36,465 nucleotides of DNA from a virus. The DNA lies in the IMG/VR virus record IMGVR_UViG_3300044641_007713, positions 1 to 36,465 of that record; one strand, 5' to 3'. The notes under the pieces were generated by a model, which saw only the letters and a program-made list of their open reading frames with translations, was not told the DNA's origin and did not search any database. A program made the position numbers and the translations under genes. How positions within the stretch are numbered: the stretch's first letter is position 1; the number at the start of each line of letters is the position of its first letter. Shown piece after piece: positions 20,853-28,461 of this stretch.

Positions 20853-20999
20853 ATGCCCGACCGTATCCTGACCGCTGCCGCTCTGCTCACCGTTGCCGCG
20901 CTCGTGGCGATGGGCTATGACAACCAGCGCGTGTTGGCCCGTTGCGAGGCCGCCGGCTTCCACCCGGAGCAGTGCCGGCTCGTTGTGCTGGGGCGCTAG
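20853..20999 (+). CDS. 48-aa single-span membrane protein
   Basis: ATG at 20853 begins a 48-residue protein with one membrane span (MPDRILTAAALLTVAALVAM) and a short soluble tail with two Cys (RCEAAGFHPEQCRLVVLG). A longer GTG reading would run through the leader hairpin. Placed between the terminase subunits and preceded by a leader almost identical to that of the next gene, which argues that both are expressed. Function unknown; membrane-targeted accessory likely. Confidence 0.6.
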   Translation: MPDRILTAAALLTVAALVAMGYDNQRVLARCEAAGFHPEQCRLVVLGR

Positions 21000-21092
21000 T
21001 ACGTCCGCACTACGTTACAGAGTGTGACAGTACGGGCCCACCACGGGCCCCCAGTGTGCTACACTGACAGAGTCAACCAGGCAGATCCCGCC
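20998..21092 (+). repeat. Twin leader copy 2, hairpin plus TACACT
   Basis: Second copy of the 95-base stop-to-start leader: TAGTACG, GCACTACGTTACAG, GTGTGACAG as in copy 1, with four substitutions and one indel in the first 43 bases. The hairpin has changed to GGGCCC (21034-21039) with GGGCCC (21045-21050). TACACT at 21060-21065 sits 30 bases after GTGACA, exactly as in copy 1, so the spacing is kept while the stem sequence differs. Confidence 0.65.
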
Positions 21093-21281
21093 ATGACATT
21101 CGCCACAGCCGCCGCGCTCTTCCTAGCGCTGATCCTCCTCCCACTGATCGTGCTGGCTTGGGCCAGCGAGTCGCGTTCGCAGCGTGCCAAGCGCTGGCGT
21201 CGCTCCGGCATGACGCAGCAGGCCATTGCCGACCGCCTCGGCGTCAGCCGCTCAACCGCTCGCCGACTGCTGGCGGGCTAG
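21093..21281 (+). CDS. 62-aa membrane-anchored helix-turn-helix protein
   Basis: A 62-residue protein with a membrane span at about 4-24 (ATAAALFLALILLPLIVLAW), a basic cytosolic linker (SQRAKRWRRSG) and a helix-turn-helix of the resolvase/Hin kind at 39-60 (MTQQAIADRLGVSRSTARRL). ATG at 21093; a GTG reading from 21024 would cover the leader. A span fused directly to a minimal HTH is unusual. It may tether phage DNA to the membrane or regulate late genes from the membrane. Located between the terminase genes. Confidence 0.65.
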   Translation: MTFATAAALFLALILLPLIVLAWASESRSQRAKRWRRSGMTQQAIADRLGVSRSTARRLLAG

Positions 21282-21431
21282 TACAAGTGAACCAGGGGTA
21301 GGGTTCAGCTCTCGCGGGGGCGGGGCTACACCTAGGGAACCTACTGACACATCCTCATTTTCTTCTACTGTCACACAAGGGGCAGGGGTTCGATTCCTGT
21401 AATACCCTAGAAGGTACCCCCCTACTACAAA
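21282..21431 (+). other. 150-base spacer before large terminase, tRNA T-arm-like hairpin
   Basis: No gene. At 21382-21400 GCAGGG-GTTCGAT-TCCTGT forms a stem-loop whose centre GGTTCGATTCC equals a tRNA T-loop, followed by AATACCC, and GGGTA (21296-21300) could pair with TACCC (21403-21407) like an acceptor stem. The intervening 114 bases do not fold as a normal tRNA and no anticodon arm is clear. GTAGG(G)TTC near 21299 can pair with GAACCTAC near 21340. It may be a tRNA remnant, an attachment-like core, a packaging site or a structured leader. Confidence 0.4.
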
Positions 21432-22682
21432 ATGGCCGATTCTGCTGGAGCCCTTACCCTTCGCCACGCCCAAGGTGAGGTATTTACCAGCCGAAAACGC
21501 TTCCGCGTCCTCGTTGCAGGCCGCCGCTTCGGCAAAAGCTATCTCTCCTGTATCGAACTTCTGCGTGGAGCCATCGAAAAACCGGGCGAAACCTTTTTCT
21601 ACTGCGCCCCGACGTACCGAATGGCGAAGGACATCGCCTGGAAAGCCCTCAAAAAGCTCGTCCCTCGCGCCTGGATCAAGTCAAAGAACGAAACCGACCT
21701 CAAGCTGGAACTCGTCAACGGTTCCACCATCGAATTAAAGGGCACGGAAAACGCAATGGCCCTGCGCGGCCGCAGCCTTTCGGGCGTGGTGCTGGATGAA
21801 GCCGCCTTCATGGACCCCGAGGTCTGGTTCGAGGTGATCCGTCCCGCCCTCGCCGACAAACAAGGCTGGGCCCTCTTCATCTCCACCCCTGACGGCACCG
21901 CCAGCTGGTTCTACGACCTCTGGTGTTACGCCGACGAAGGCGACTCCAACTGGAGCCGCTGGCAATTCACCACCATCGACGGCGACAACGTCCCCCCAGA
22001 GGAAATCGAAGCCGCCCGCAGCCAACTTGACCCTCGCACCTTCCGCCAAGAATTCGAGGCCAGCTTTGAAAACCTCAGCGGCCTCGTCGCCATCAGCTTC
22101 TCGGACGACAACATCGACAAAGTCGTCCAAGACCTACCCGTTCTACCCCTCCTGCTGGGGGTGGACTTCAACATCGACCCCATGTCCGGCATCTGCGCGG
22201 TCAAAAAAGGCGATGTCCTCTGGGTCTTCGACGAAATCATCATGACCGGCGGCGCCACCACCTGGGATTTCTGCGAAGAAGTCCAATCCCGCTATGGCGT
22301 GGAGCGCCGCATCATCGCCTGCCCCGACCCCACGGGCGGCGCCCGCAAAACCGCCGGCGTTGGCGCCACCGACCACAACATCCTGCGCAAATCCGGCTTC
22401 ACAGTTTCCAGCCCCCGCTCCCCCTGGAAAATCCGCGACAAAATCACCTGCGTCAACACCGCCCTTCTCGATGCCTCTGGAACCCGCCGCCTCTTCATCC
22501 ACCCCCGCTGCAAAGAACTAATCAAATCCCTCCGCACCCTGACCTACGCCCCCGGAACTGGCCTCCCCAACAAAAACCTCGGCGTAGACCACGCCTTCGA
22601 CGCCCTGGGATACCTCTGCCTACAAACCTTCAACCTCGCCAAACCAGAATCCATGGCCCCTACCAACTATCGTGTGTGGTAA
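21432..22682 (+). CDS. terL: Terminase large subunit
   Basis: A 416-residue DNA-packaging motor ATPase/nuclease. The ATPase domain has Walker A VAGRRFGKS (28-36), Walker B GVVLDEAAF (118-126, Asp122, Glu123) and the coupling motif FISTPDG (149-154). The RNase H-like nuclease domain has GVDFNIDP (Asp245), CPDPTG (Asp299) and VDHAFDALGYL (Asp386/Asp390). It cuts concatemeric DNA and drives it into the prohead with the small subunit and portal. The ATG at 21432 follows CTACTACAAA. Short for the family but complete. Confidence 0.95.
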   Translation: MADSAGALTLRHAQGEVFTSRKRFRVLVAGRRFGKSYLSCIELLRGAIEKPGETFFYCAPTYRMAKDIAWKALKKLVPRAWIKSKNETDLKLELVNGSTIELKGTENAMALRGRSLSGVVLDEAAFMDPEVWFEVIRPALADKQGWALFISTPDGTASWFYDLWCYADEGDSNWSRWQFTTIDGDNVPPEEIEAARSQLDPRTFRQEFEASFENLSGLVAISFSDDNIDKVVQDLPVLPLLLGVDFNIDPMSGICAVKKGDVLWVFDEIIMTGGATTWDFCEEVQSRYGVERRIIACPDPTGGARKTAGVGATDHNILRKSGFTVSSPRSPWKIRDKITCVNTALLDASGTRRLFIHPRCKELIKSLRTLTYAPGTGLPNKNLGVDHAFDALGYLCLQTFNLAKPESMAPTNYRVW

Positions 22683-22696
22683 GTACCACTAAGACC

Positions 22697-22876
22697 ATGG
22701 CCAAAAAACAAACCAAGGCCCAAAAGAAGGTCAGCAAGGTGATGCGCGAGTACGGCAAAGGCGAACTGCACTCAGGCAGCAAAAAAGGCCCCGTAGTCAA
22801 ATCCCGCAAACAAGCAATCGCCATCGCCATGTCCGAGGCTGGCATGACCAAACCCAAGAAAAAAGGTAAGAAGTAA
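22697..22876 (+). CDS. DUF6496-like small basic protein
   Basis: A 59-residue basic protein (MAKKQTKAQKKVSKVMREYG, KGELHSGSKKGPVVKSRKQA, IAIAMSEAGM and a Lys-rich end). The block KVMxEYGKGELHSGSKKGPVVKxRKQAIAIAxSEA is the signature of the DUF6496 family, found widely in bacteria and phages, of unknown function. The ATG at 22697 is preferred to the earlier GTG because the family starts there. It ends in a TAATG overlap with the next gene. Confidence 0.8.
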   Translation: MAKKQTKAQKKVSKVMREYGKGELHSGSKKGPVVKSRKQAIAIAMSEAGMTKPKKKGKK

Positions 22877-23031
22877 TGGCTAAACGCGGTCTTTATAGCA
22901 ATATCGCCGCCAAACGCAAGCGCATCGCTGCCGGCAGCGGCGAAACCATGCGCAAGCCTGGCACCAAAGGCGCGCCCACCGCCGCAGCCTTCAAAGCCGC
23001 GGCCAAAACCGCCAAAAAACCCAAAAAATAA
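22876..23031 (+). CDS. 51-aa basic virion-associated micro protein
   Basis: ATG at 22876 shares one base with the preceding stop (TAATG) and opens a 51-residue, very basic protein (MAKRGLYSNIAAKRKRIAAG, SGETMRKPGTKGAPTAAAFK and a Lys/Ala tail). As I recall, proteins of this kind (RGLYxNIxAKRKRIxAGSGExMRKPGxKGAP) are frequent small neighbours of terminase and capsid genes in marine and freshwater phages; function unknown. A DNA-binding or scaffold-like role fits the charge. Confidence 0.75.
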   Translation: MAKRGLYSNIAAKRKRIAAGSGETMRKPGTKGAPTAAAFKAAAKTAKKPKK

Positions 23032-23058
23032 CTTCTTTTACCCGCTTCGAGGCCCCGC

Positions 23059-24321
23059 GTGCAGCTAATCCACTCCACCTCAATCACCGGTGCCTACCCC
23101 TTCGGCACCTCCACAGGCGGCGCCTCCTCTTCTGCTGGGGCATACGACGCCTTCGGCCGCATCCGCACGTCCAGCCCGCTCACCCTCTTCGACTCCAGCC
23201 ACCGCTACAAAGACAACGGCCTCTGGGCCACCGCCACCGCAACCGGCGGCACCTCAACCTTCGACGCCAACGCCGGCCTCGTCAACCTCTCCGTAACCAC
23301 CAGTTCCGGTTCCTCGGTCATCCGCGAAACCACAAAGTGCTTCTCCTACCAGCCCGGTAAATCCCTGCTGGTGATGTCCACTTTTGTGTTGAGTCCGGCC
23401 AAAACCAACCTCCGCCAGCGCATCGGCTACTACGGCGCCGCCAACGGCATGTACCTAGAGCTGAACAACACCACTCTTTCTTTTGTCGAACGCAGCTCCT
23501 CCACCGGCTCTCTACTCGAAACCCGCATCGCCCAATCCGACTGGAACATCGACCCCCTCAACGGCACCGGCCCCTCCAACCTCACCCTCGACCCAACCAA
23601 AGCCCAAATCCTCTGGATGGACATCGAGTGGCTGGGACTCGGCACAGTCCGCATGGGTTTCGTCATCAACGGCAAATTCATCCACTGCCACTCCTTCCAC
23701 CACGCCAACATCATCACCTCCACCTACATCACCACCGCCTCCCTTCCCCTCCGCTACGAAATAACCAACACCGCCGCCACCGCCAGCGCAAGCACCCTCA
23801 AACAAGTCTGCTCAACCGTACTTTCTGAAGGCGGCTACGAACTCCGCGGCCTCCAACAAGCCATCGGCACCACAATAACTTCTCCTCACGTCCTCACCAC
23901 AGCAGGCACATACTATCCAGTCATTTCTTTACGCCTTAAATCCGCTGCACTAGATGCAATTGTTATTCTTACCGCCCTATCTATATTGGCCGCCACAGCC
24001 AACGCAAACTACAGCTGGCGTGTAGTTGCCTCTGCCACAACCACCGGAGGCACTTGGACAAGCGCCGGAGCAGATTCCAGCGTCGAATACAACCTGACTG
24101 GAACAGCAACAGCCGGCGGCCGCATCCTGGCCCAAGGCTATTTCAGCTCCACCAACCAGAGCACATCCTCAGTAGACATCCTCAAAGAAGCACTATTCAA
24201 ATTCCAGCTGGAACGCAACGGCCTCACAACAACCCCCTACGAATTAAGCCTTGTTGTCGCGGCCAGCTCGTCAACGTCTAACGTACACGCATCCATGGAC
24301 TGGGAGGAAATTAGCCGCTAA
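23059..24321 (+). CDS. Virion structural protein, marine-phage type
   Basis: A 420-residue protein starting with GTG at 23059. It resembles, from memory, a structural protein widespread in marine and cyanophage virions: AYDAFGRIRTSSPLTLFDSS, SYQPGKSLLVMSTFVLSP, RIGYYGAANGMYLELNN, WMDIEWLGLGTVRMGFVING and HCHSFHHANI. The conserved first 250 residues are probably a beta-sandwich (lectin-like) and the last 130, rich in Ala/Thr/Ser, are more variable. Placed between terminase and portal, it is likely a capsid-decorating or head-fibre protein. Not an enzyme by any visible motif. Confidence 0.75.
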   Translation: MQLIHSTSITGAYPFGTSTGGASSSAGAYDAFGRIRTSSPLTLFDSSHRYKDNGLWATATATGGTSTFDANAGLVNLSVTTSSGSSVIRETTKCFSYQPGKSLLVMSTFVLSPAKTNLRQRIGYYGAANGMYLELNNTTLSFVERSSSTGSLLETRIAQSDWNIDPLNGTGPSNLTLDPTKAQILWMDIEWLGLGTVRMGFVINGKFIHCHSFHHANIITSTYITTASLPLRYEITNTAATASASTLKQVCSTVLSEGGYELRGLQQAIGTTITSPHVLTTAGTYYPVISLRLKSAALDAIVILTALSILAATANANYSWRVVASATTTGGTWTSAGADSSVEYNLTGTATAGGRILAQGYFSSTNQSTSSVDILKEALFKFQLERNGLTTTPYELSLVVAASSSTSNVHASMDWEEISR

Positions 24322-24518
24322 TGACAATCCAAACCGTAACTGGCGGCTGCGTCCACATCGACATCGACGCTGAGGACGGCCTCACCCACGCCACCTTCGT
24401 TTTCAAAACCCCATCTTTGCCCGAAACATTAGGCGGCTTTATCACCATGCTCGCCCAAGGCATCGAAGTGCTGGTGCCCATCGCCGACCCCGAAGATGAA
24501 GAGGAAGACGATGATTGA
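24321..24518 (+). CDS. Small acidic protein
   Basis: A 65-residue protein, TAATG-coupled to the structural gene. Strand-rich N-terminus with a Cys (MTIQTVTGGCVHIDIDAEDG) and a poly-acidic C-terminus (ADPEDEEEDDD). It overlaps the next gene by 8 bases. It may assist the basic neighbour during head assembly. No family recognised. Confidence 0.65.
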   Translation: MTIQTVTGGCVHIDIDAEDGLTHATFVFKTPSLPETLGGFITMLAQGIEVLVPIADPEDEEEDDD

Positions 24519-24783
24519 ATACCGCGGCGAAACATTTGAGGGCTACAACAAACCTAAACGCACCCCAAATCACCCCAATAAAAGCCACGCTGTCCTCGCC
24601 AAAGAAGGCAGCACAATAAAACTCATTCGTTTCGGCCAGCAGGGTGTCTCTGGATCGCCCAAACGCGAAGGCGAGTCTGCCGCCGACCGCAAACGCCGCG
24701 AAGCCTTCAAAGCCCGCCACGCCAGCAACATTTCCAAGGGCAAAATGTCTGCCGCCTTCTGGGCCAATCGTGTTAAGTGGTGA
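24511..24783 (+). CDS. Small basic phage protein
   Basis: A 90-residue protein from ATG 24511, preceded by AGGAAG. Conserved-looking blocks: MIEYRGETFEGYNKPKRTPN, KSHAVLAKEGSTIKLIRFGQ, QGVSGSPKREGESAADRKRR and FKARHASNISKGKMSAAFWA, ending NRVKW. Proteins with this FGQQGVxGSP-FKARHxxNIxKGKMSAAxWAxxVKW pattern are common in marine phages beside portal and head genes and have unknown function. Basic; may bind DNA. Confidence 0.75.
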   Translation: MIEYRGETFEGYNKPKRTPNHPNKSHAVLAKEGSTIKLIRFGQQGVSGSPKREGESAADRKRREAFKARHASNISKGKMSAAFWANRVKW

Positions 24784-24820
24784 GCAGGTGCCAAAATAAG
24801 TACAAAGTAGGAGTCAAACC

Positions 24821-26224
24821 GTGGTCTACAGCGCCAACATCCCCCCGACTGGCGCCGTAGTCAGCGAATCCCCCTTCGTCCGCAACCTGGACGTAATCGC
24901 GATGATGCCCGACTGGGGCGTCATGGCTGCCGTCACCCGCGGCACCAACTACATCCGCGACCTATCCGAAACCTACCTGCCACAGGAACCCCGCGAGGAC
25001 GACGACGCCTACGAAACCCGCGTCGCCCGCAGCGTCCTCAGCCCCTACACCAGCCGCCTAATCGAAACCGCTGCTGGCGCCATCCTGCGCAAACCCATCC
25101 ACATCGAAGGCGACCCCTACTGGCTGGAACTCGCCGAAAACATCGACGGCCTTGGCTCCAGCATCAACGAGTACGCCCGCCGCGCACTGGTAAGCAGCCT
25201 GACCTACGGCCACAGCGCCATTTTGGTGGACTATCCCGCCGCCACCGACGCCCTGAACTTGGCCGAAGAGCGTGCCATGGGCCGCCGCCCCTACTTTGTC
25301 CACGTAGACGCCCCCCAGATCTGGGGCTGGCGCAAAGAAACCGGCACCAACCGCCTTTTGCAGGTCCGCATCCACGACTACGACGTACGCCCGCTGAACG
25401 AATTCGGCGAAGAGCAAATCGAGCAAATGCGGGTGATCTACCCCGGCCGCTACGACCTCTACACCCTCGGCCAAGAAGTCGTCGAATTCAGCGAAACCGG
25501 CGACTACAGCCTCCCCGAAATTCCACTGGTTCCGATCTACAGCAACCGCCGCGGCCTGCTGGTATCCCAACCCCCACTCCTCGACATTGCCAACCTGAAC
25601 ATCACCCACTACCAGCGCCAAGCCGACCTCATCCACGCCCTCCACATTGCCGCCATGCCCACCCTCGTCCTCGAGGGCTGGGACGACACCACCGGTAGCG
25701 CCTCTATGGGGGTCAACTACGCCATCGCCATGCAACCGGGCAACAAGGCGTACTACGTCCAAGCCGACGCCACCAGCTTCGACGCCCAAATGAACGAACT
25801 CCAATCCCTGGAGCAACAGATGTCCACGCTGGGCGTCACCAAACTCTTCGGCCAAAAGTTCGTCGCCGAGTCCGCCGAGGCCAAGCGTATCGACCAAGCC
25901 CAATCCAACAGCGTCCTTTCGATCATCAGCCAAGAGCTGGAATCTGCCCTCAACCAAGCCTTCGCCTTCGCCGCCCAATACGTCGGCCTGGAACCACCTG
26001 AAATCACCATCGACCGCGACTTCGACTTCTACCGCCTGATCGGCCAAGACATCGCAGTCCTTACCCAACTCAACCAACTCGGCAAGATCAGCGACTCCCT
26101 GCTGCTGGAGATCCTGCGCCGCGGCGAAATCCTCCCCGACAACATCAACATCGAAGACGAAGCCAGCTCCGTCGAAGAACCGGGTAGCGAAGACTCCATG
26201 GACGAAATGGAAGTTGCCTCCTAG
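24821..26224 (+). CDS. Portal protein (DUF4055-like)
   Basis: A 467-residue protein with GTG start at 24821 and TAGGAG 7 bases upstream. Blocks typical of DUF4055 portals: the N-terminal TRGTNYIRDLSETYLPQEPR, AARSVLSPYTSRLIE-like region, YARRALVSSLTYGHSAILVD, the PLVPIYSNRR segment, ANLNITHYQRQADLIHALHI and the C-terminal SISQELESALNQAF helix with an acidic tail. Twelve copies form the DNA channel at the capsid vertex. Position between terminase and scaffold/capsid supports the call. Stop is TAG followed by TAC. Confidence 0.88.
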   Translation: MVYSANIPPTGAVVSESPFVRNLDVIAMMPDWGVMAAVTRGTNYIRDLSETYLPQEPREDDDAYETRVARSVLSPYTSRLIETAAGAILRKPIHIEGDPYWLELAENIDGLGSSINEYARRALVSSLTYGHSAILVDYPAATDALNLAEERAMGRRPYFVHVDAPQIWGWRKETGTNRLLQVRIHDYDVRPLNEFGEEQIEQMRVIYPGRYDLYTLGQEVVEFSETGDYSLPEIPLVPIYSNRRGLLVSQPPLLDIANLNITHYQRQADLIHALHIAAMPTLVLEGWDDTTGSASMGVNYAIAMQPGNKAYYVQADATSFDAQMNELQSLEQQMSTLGVTKLFGQKFVAESAEAKRIDQAQSNSVLSIISQELESALNQAFAFAAQYVGLEPPEITIDRDFDFYRLIGQDIAVLTQLNQLGKISDSLLLEILRRGEILPDNINIEDEASSVEEPGSEDSMDEMEVAS

Positions 26225-26263
26225 TACCCTTGTAGACTAGAAGCGTCCCTGTAACACATAATC
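26225..26263 (+). promoter_or_regulatory. Short gap with TAGACT and TGTAACA elements
   Basis: Between portal and scaffold lie TAGACT (26233-26238), a possible -10, and CTGTAACACA (26249-26258). A secondary promoter boosting scaffold and capsid expression is possible. No ribosome-binding site is obvious before the GTG. Confidence 0.3.
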
Positions 26264-26971
26264 GTGCCCGAAGATCAACTTGTGCCTCCTACTCCCGTGG
26301 AGTCTGCGGCACCCCAGCCTGTGGCTGACACTTCGGACCTAGCCCAACAACTGGAGGCCCTTCGTGCGAAGAACGCCGAGCTTATCGGCGAGCGCCGCAA
26401 GGACCGCGAAACCCGCGAAACCCTTCAAAAACAACTAGACGCCCTATCTGCCGCCCAACAAGAAGCCAAAACCCAACAACTTGCCCAATCCGGCGAATAC
26501 AAAACTCTCTGGGAAGAGGCCCAACAAACCGTTGCCGAGCTCAAGCAACAACTCGCCGCAAAAGAAGCCGAAACTGAGCAAATCCGCCAAGGCTACACAC
26601 AGGAACAAATCAAATCCGCCACCATCGCTCAACTGTCTAACGCTGGTGCATTAGCACCCGATCAGCTGTATCGTTTACTTCAGGAGAACCTTCGCGCCAA
26701 AGACGGTCAGCCTGTGGCTGTCGCCGGCGGCGTGGAAGTTCAGATCGGCGAGTACATCGCCAATCTCAAAAATCCCGGTAGCGGCTACGAACATCACTTC
26801 GCAGCAACCAACCGGGCGGGAATGGGCGTAGCGGGCAGTGCCCGCACCAGCGCTCTCCCCGGCCAATCCAACCCTTGGCAAAAGGACAGCTGGAACATCA
26901 CCCAACAGATGCTCCTCCTTAGCCAAGACCCCGACAAGGCCCGCCTCCTCAAAGCAGAAGCCGGCGCCTAG
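26264..26971 (+). CDS. Scaffolding protein
   Basis: A 235-residue protein starting with GTG at 26264. A Pro/Ala N-terminus is followed by a long Gln/Glu/Lys coiled coil (about 26-110: LAQQLEALRAKNAELIGERR, TVAELKQQLAAKEAETEQIR), a small helical domain and a C-terminal part ending ITQQMLLLSQDPDKARLLKA that probably binds the capsid protein. Coiled-coil content and position just before the major capsid gene are typical of phage head scaffolds. A small GCCCC-TGT-GGGGC hairpin (26971-26983) follows the stop. Confidence 0.8.
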   Translation: MPEDQLVPPTPVESAAPQPVADTSDLAQQLEALRAKNAELIGERRKDRETRETLQKQLDALSAAQQEAKTQQLAQSGEYKTLWEEAQQTVAELKQQLAAKEAETEQIRQGYTQEQIKSATIAQLSNAGALAPDQLYRLLQENLRAKDGQPVAVAGGVEVQIGEYIANLKNPGSGYEHHFAATNRAGMGVAGSARTSALPGQSNPWQKDSWNITQQMLLLSQDPDKARLLKAEAGA

Positions 26972-27017
26972 CCCCTGTGGGGCACATCCCCAACCATGAC
27001 TCCACTGGAGCTATCCA

Positions 27018-28124
27018 ATGTCTGCTTCTAACAGCAACTTCGGGGGAACTTTTCTCTCGAACCTTGTTACCCGCCCCGAATTCCTTCAGTACACCGCCGA
27101 GGGCATCTTCGAGCAATCGAAGTGGATCCAAAGCGGCATTGTGCAGCGTAACGCTGCCCTGGACGCCCGCGCTGGCGGCACCCGCGTGCGCGTGCCTTTC
27201 TTCGACCCCATCGCCCCAACCGAAACCCAGATCCTCTCCACCTCTACGTGGAACGGCGGCCTGGGCTACCTGACCGCACAGAACGTGACTGCCGACGAGC
27301 AGATCATGACTCTGCTGCACCGCGGCTTCGCCTACGCAGCCGACGACCTCAGCAAACTTGGCTCTGGAGCTGACCCCCTCAGCCACGTCCGCAACCAACT
27401 GTCTGCAGCCATCAACAAGCTGAAGACCGCCACCCTGGCTGCCCAACTGCTGGGTCTGTTCGGCGGCATTAGCGGCGCTGGCGTGCTTGGTCCCAACCAA
27501 AGCAACAAATCGTTTGCTGGTGTCCCCGGTTCAATGACCGAGGCCAACTTCCTGAACGTGGCCAACGTAGTTGGCGCCAAGGCACTGCTGGGCGAGCGCG
27601 GCGACGAACTCGACGCCATCGCCATGCACTCCAACGTGGCCTACTACCTGCAACAGGTGGGGATGCTCGTTTTCAGCACCTCCGCTCTGTCCACCGGTGG
27701 CGCCATCACCTGGGGCGGCGGCGGTGTTGGCGTAACCGCAACTGATGTTGCCACCTTCGCGGGCCTCCGCGTGGTGATCGACGACCAACTGACCGCTCTG
27801 ACCGGCGGCACCTCCACCCACGCCAAGAAGTACCCCGTGTACCTCTTCAAGTCGGGTGTGGTTTCCGAGGGCATCCAACAGGATCTGCGCCTCGGCGCCG
27901 ACCGCAACATCCTGTCCATGCAGGACATCCTGGCTGTGGACTACCACTACGGTTACCACATCACTGGTACCAAGTGGGCCGTCGCCGGCGACAACCCGAC
28001 CAACGCTGCCACCACCGGCAACCTGGCCGACACCGCCAGCTGGAACCTCGTGTACAGCACCACCAAGCAAGTGCCCATCACTCGCCTGCTGGTCAACACC
28101 CCCTTCGACACAACCGCATACTGA
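27018..28124 (+). CDS. Major capsid protein
   Basis: A 368-residue coat protein. Its position (after scaffold, before head-tail connectors), size, high-GC codon choice and strong terminator fit the major capsid gene. Sequence blocks: GGTFLSNLVTRPEFLQYTAE, an N-arm with helix, RVRVPFFDPIAPTETQILST, the QNVTADEQIMTLLHRGFAYA spine helix region and AVDYHYGYHITGTKW at the end of the A-domain. An HK97-like fold is expected; it has no fused protease. GGAGCTATCCA precedes the ATG. Confidence 0.85.
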   Translation: MSASNSNFGGTFLSNLVTRPEFLQYTAEGIFEQSKWIQSGIVQRNAALDARAGGTRVRVPFFDPIAPTETQILSTSTWNGGLGYLTAQNVTADEQIMTLLHRGFAYAADDLSKLGSGADPLSHVRNQLSAAINKLKTATLAAQLLGLFGGISGAGVLGPNQSNKSFAGVPGSMTEANFLNVANVVGAKALLGERGDELDAIAMHSNVAYYLQQVGMLVFSTSALSTGGAITWGGGGVGVTATDVATFAGLRVVIDDQLTALTGGTSTHAKKYPVYLFKSGVVSEGIQQDLRLGADRNILSMQDILAVDYHYGYHITGTKWAVAGDNPTNAATTGNLADTASWNLVYSTTKQVPITRLLVNTPFDTTAY

Positions 28125-28144
28125 TCTCCAGTACGCGCCAAAAC

Positions 28145-28173
28145 AAAGGCCCCCAACTCGGGGGCCTTTTCTT
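28145..28173. terminator. Bidirectional intrinsic terminator after capsid gene
   Basis: AAAGGCCCCC (28145-28154) pairs with GGGGGCCTTT (28160-28169) around AACTC, followed on plus by TTTTCTTTT and on minus by TTTGTTTT. It can end both the capsid transcript and the convergent minus-strand gene. Confidence 0.92.
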
Positions 28174-28185
28174 TTACCTATCTAC

Positions 28186-28461
28186 TCAACCTTCAATCTC
28201 ACCAATCCTGATTTTCTCCTGATACTCAAAAATCACTGGCGCCCTACCCACCAACTTATACGAATGACTTAGCAACTCACGAAACACATGCGGACTAACC
28301 GCCAATTCCTGCTGGATCGTCTCAGCATCTACACCAGTAGCAAACTGCTCCCGGATAGCAGCAGCCACCACTTCCAGCGACCTTACCTCCTTACCGGGCA
28401 ATGCAGAAGGTGCTTTCGCTTCTAGGCTGCCTTCAGTGCTGCCAGTTTTGCGGATAGCCAT
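28186..28461 (-). CDS. Minus-strand insertion gene in head operon
   Basis: A 91-residue protein from ATG 28461 (earlier in-frame starts at 28509 overlap the neighbour more). Sequence: MAIRKTGSTEGSLEAKAPSA, then SLEVVAAAIREQFATGVDAE, TIQQELAVSPHVFRELLSHS with an HTH-like helix pair, and a short C-terminal strand. It is the only minus-strand gene in the 16-kb packaging/head/tail block and shares a bidirectional terminator with the capsid gene, as a moron-type inserted unit would. A small regulator is possible. Confidence 0.6.
   Translation of the reverse strand: MAIRKTGSTEGSLEAKAPSALPGKEVRSLEVVAAAIREQFATGVDAETIQQELAVSPHVFRELLSHSYKLVGRAPVIFEYQEKIRIGEIEG

Noticed and set aside
21290-21412. Complete tRNA gene before the large terminase
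   Set aside because: Only the T-arm-like part is convincing; no D-arm or anticodon arm, T-stem register is off by one and the acceptor would span 114 bases.
24321-26077. Long minus-strand open frame opposite the portal gene (339 codons, 25058-26077) and similar ones opposite capsid and tail tube genes
   Set aside because: They mirror the codon bias of the plus genes (GC-rich third positions), have no coupling or ribosome-binding site, and the plus frames match known head and tail families.
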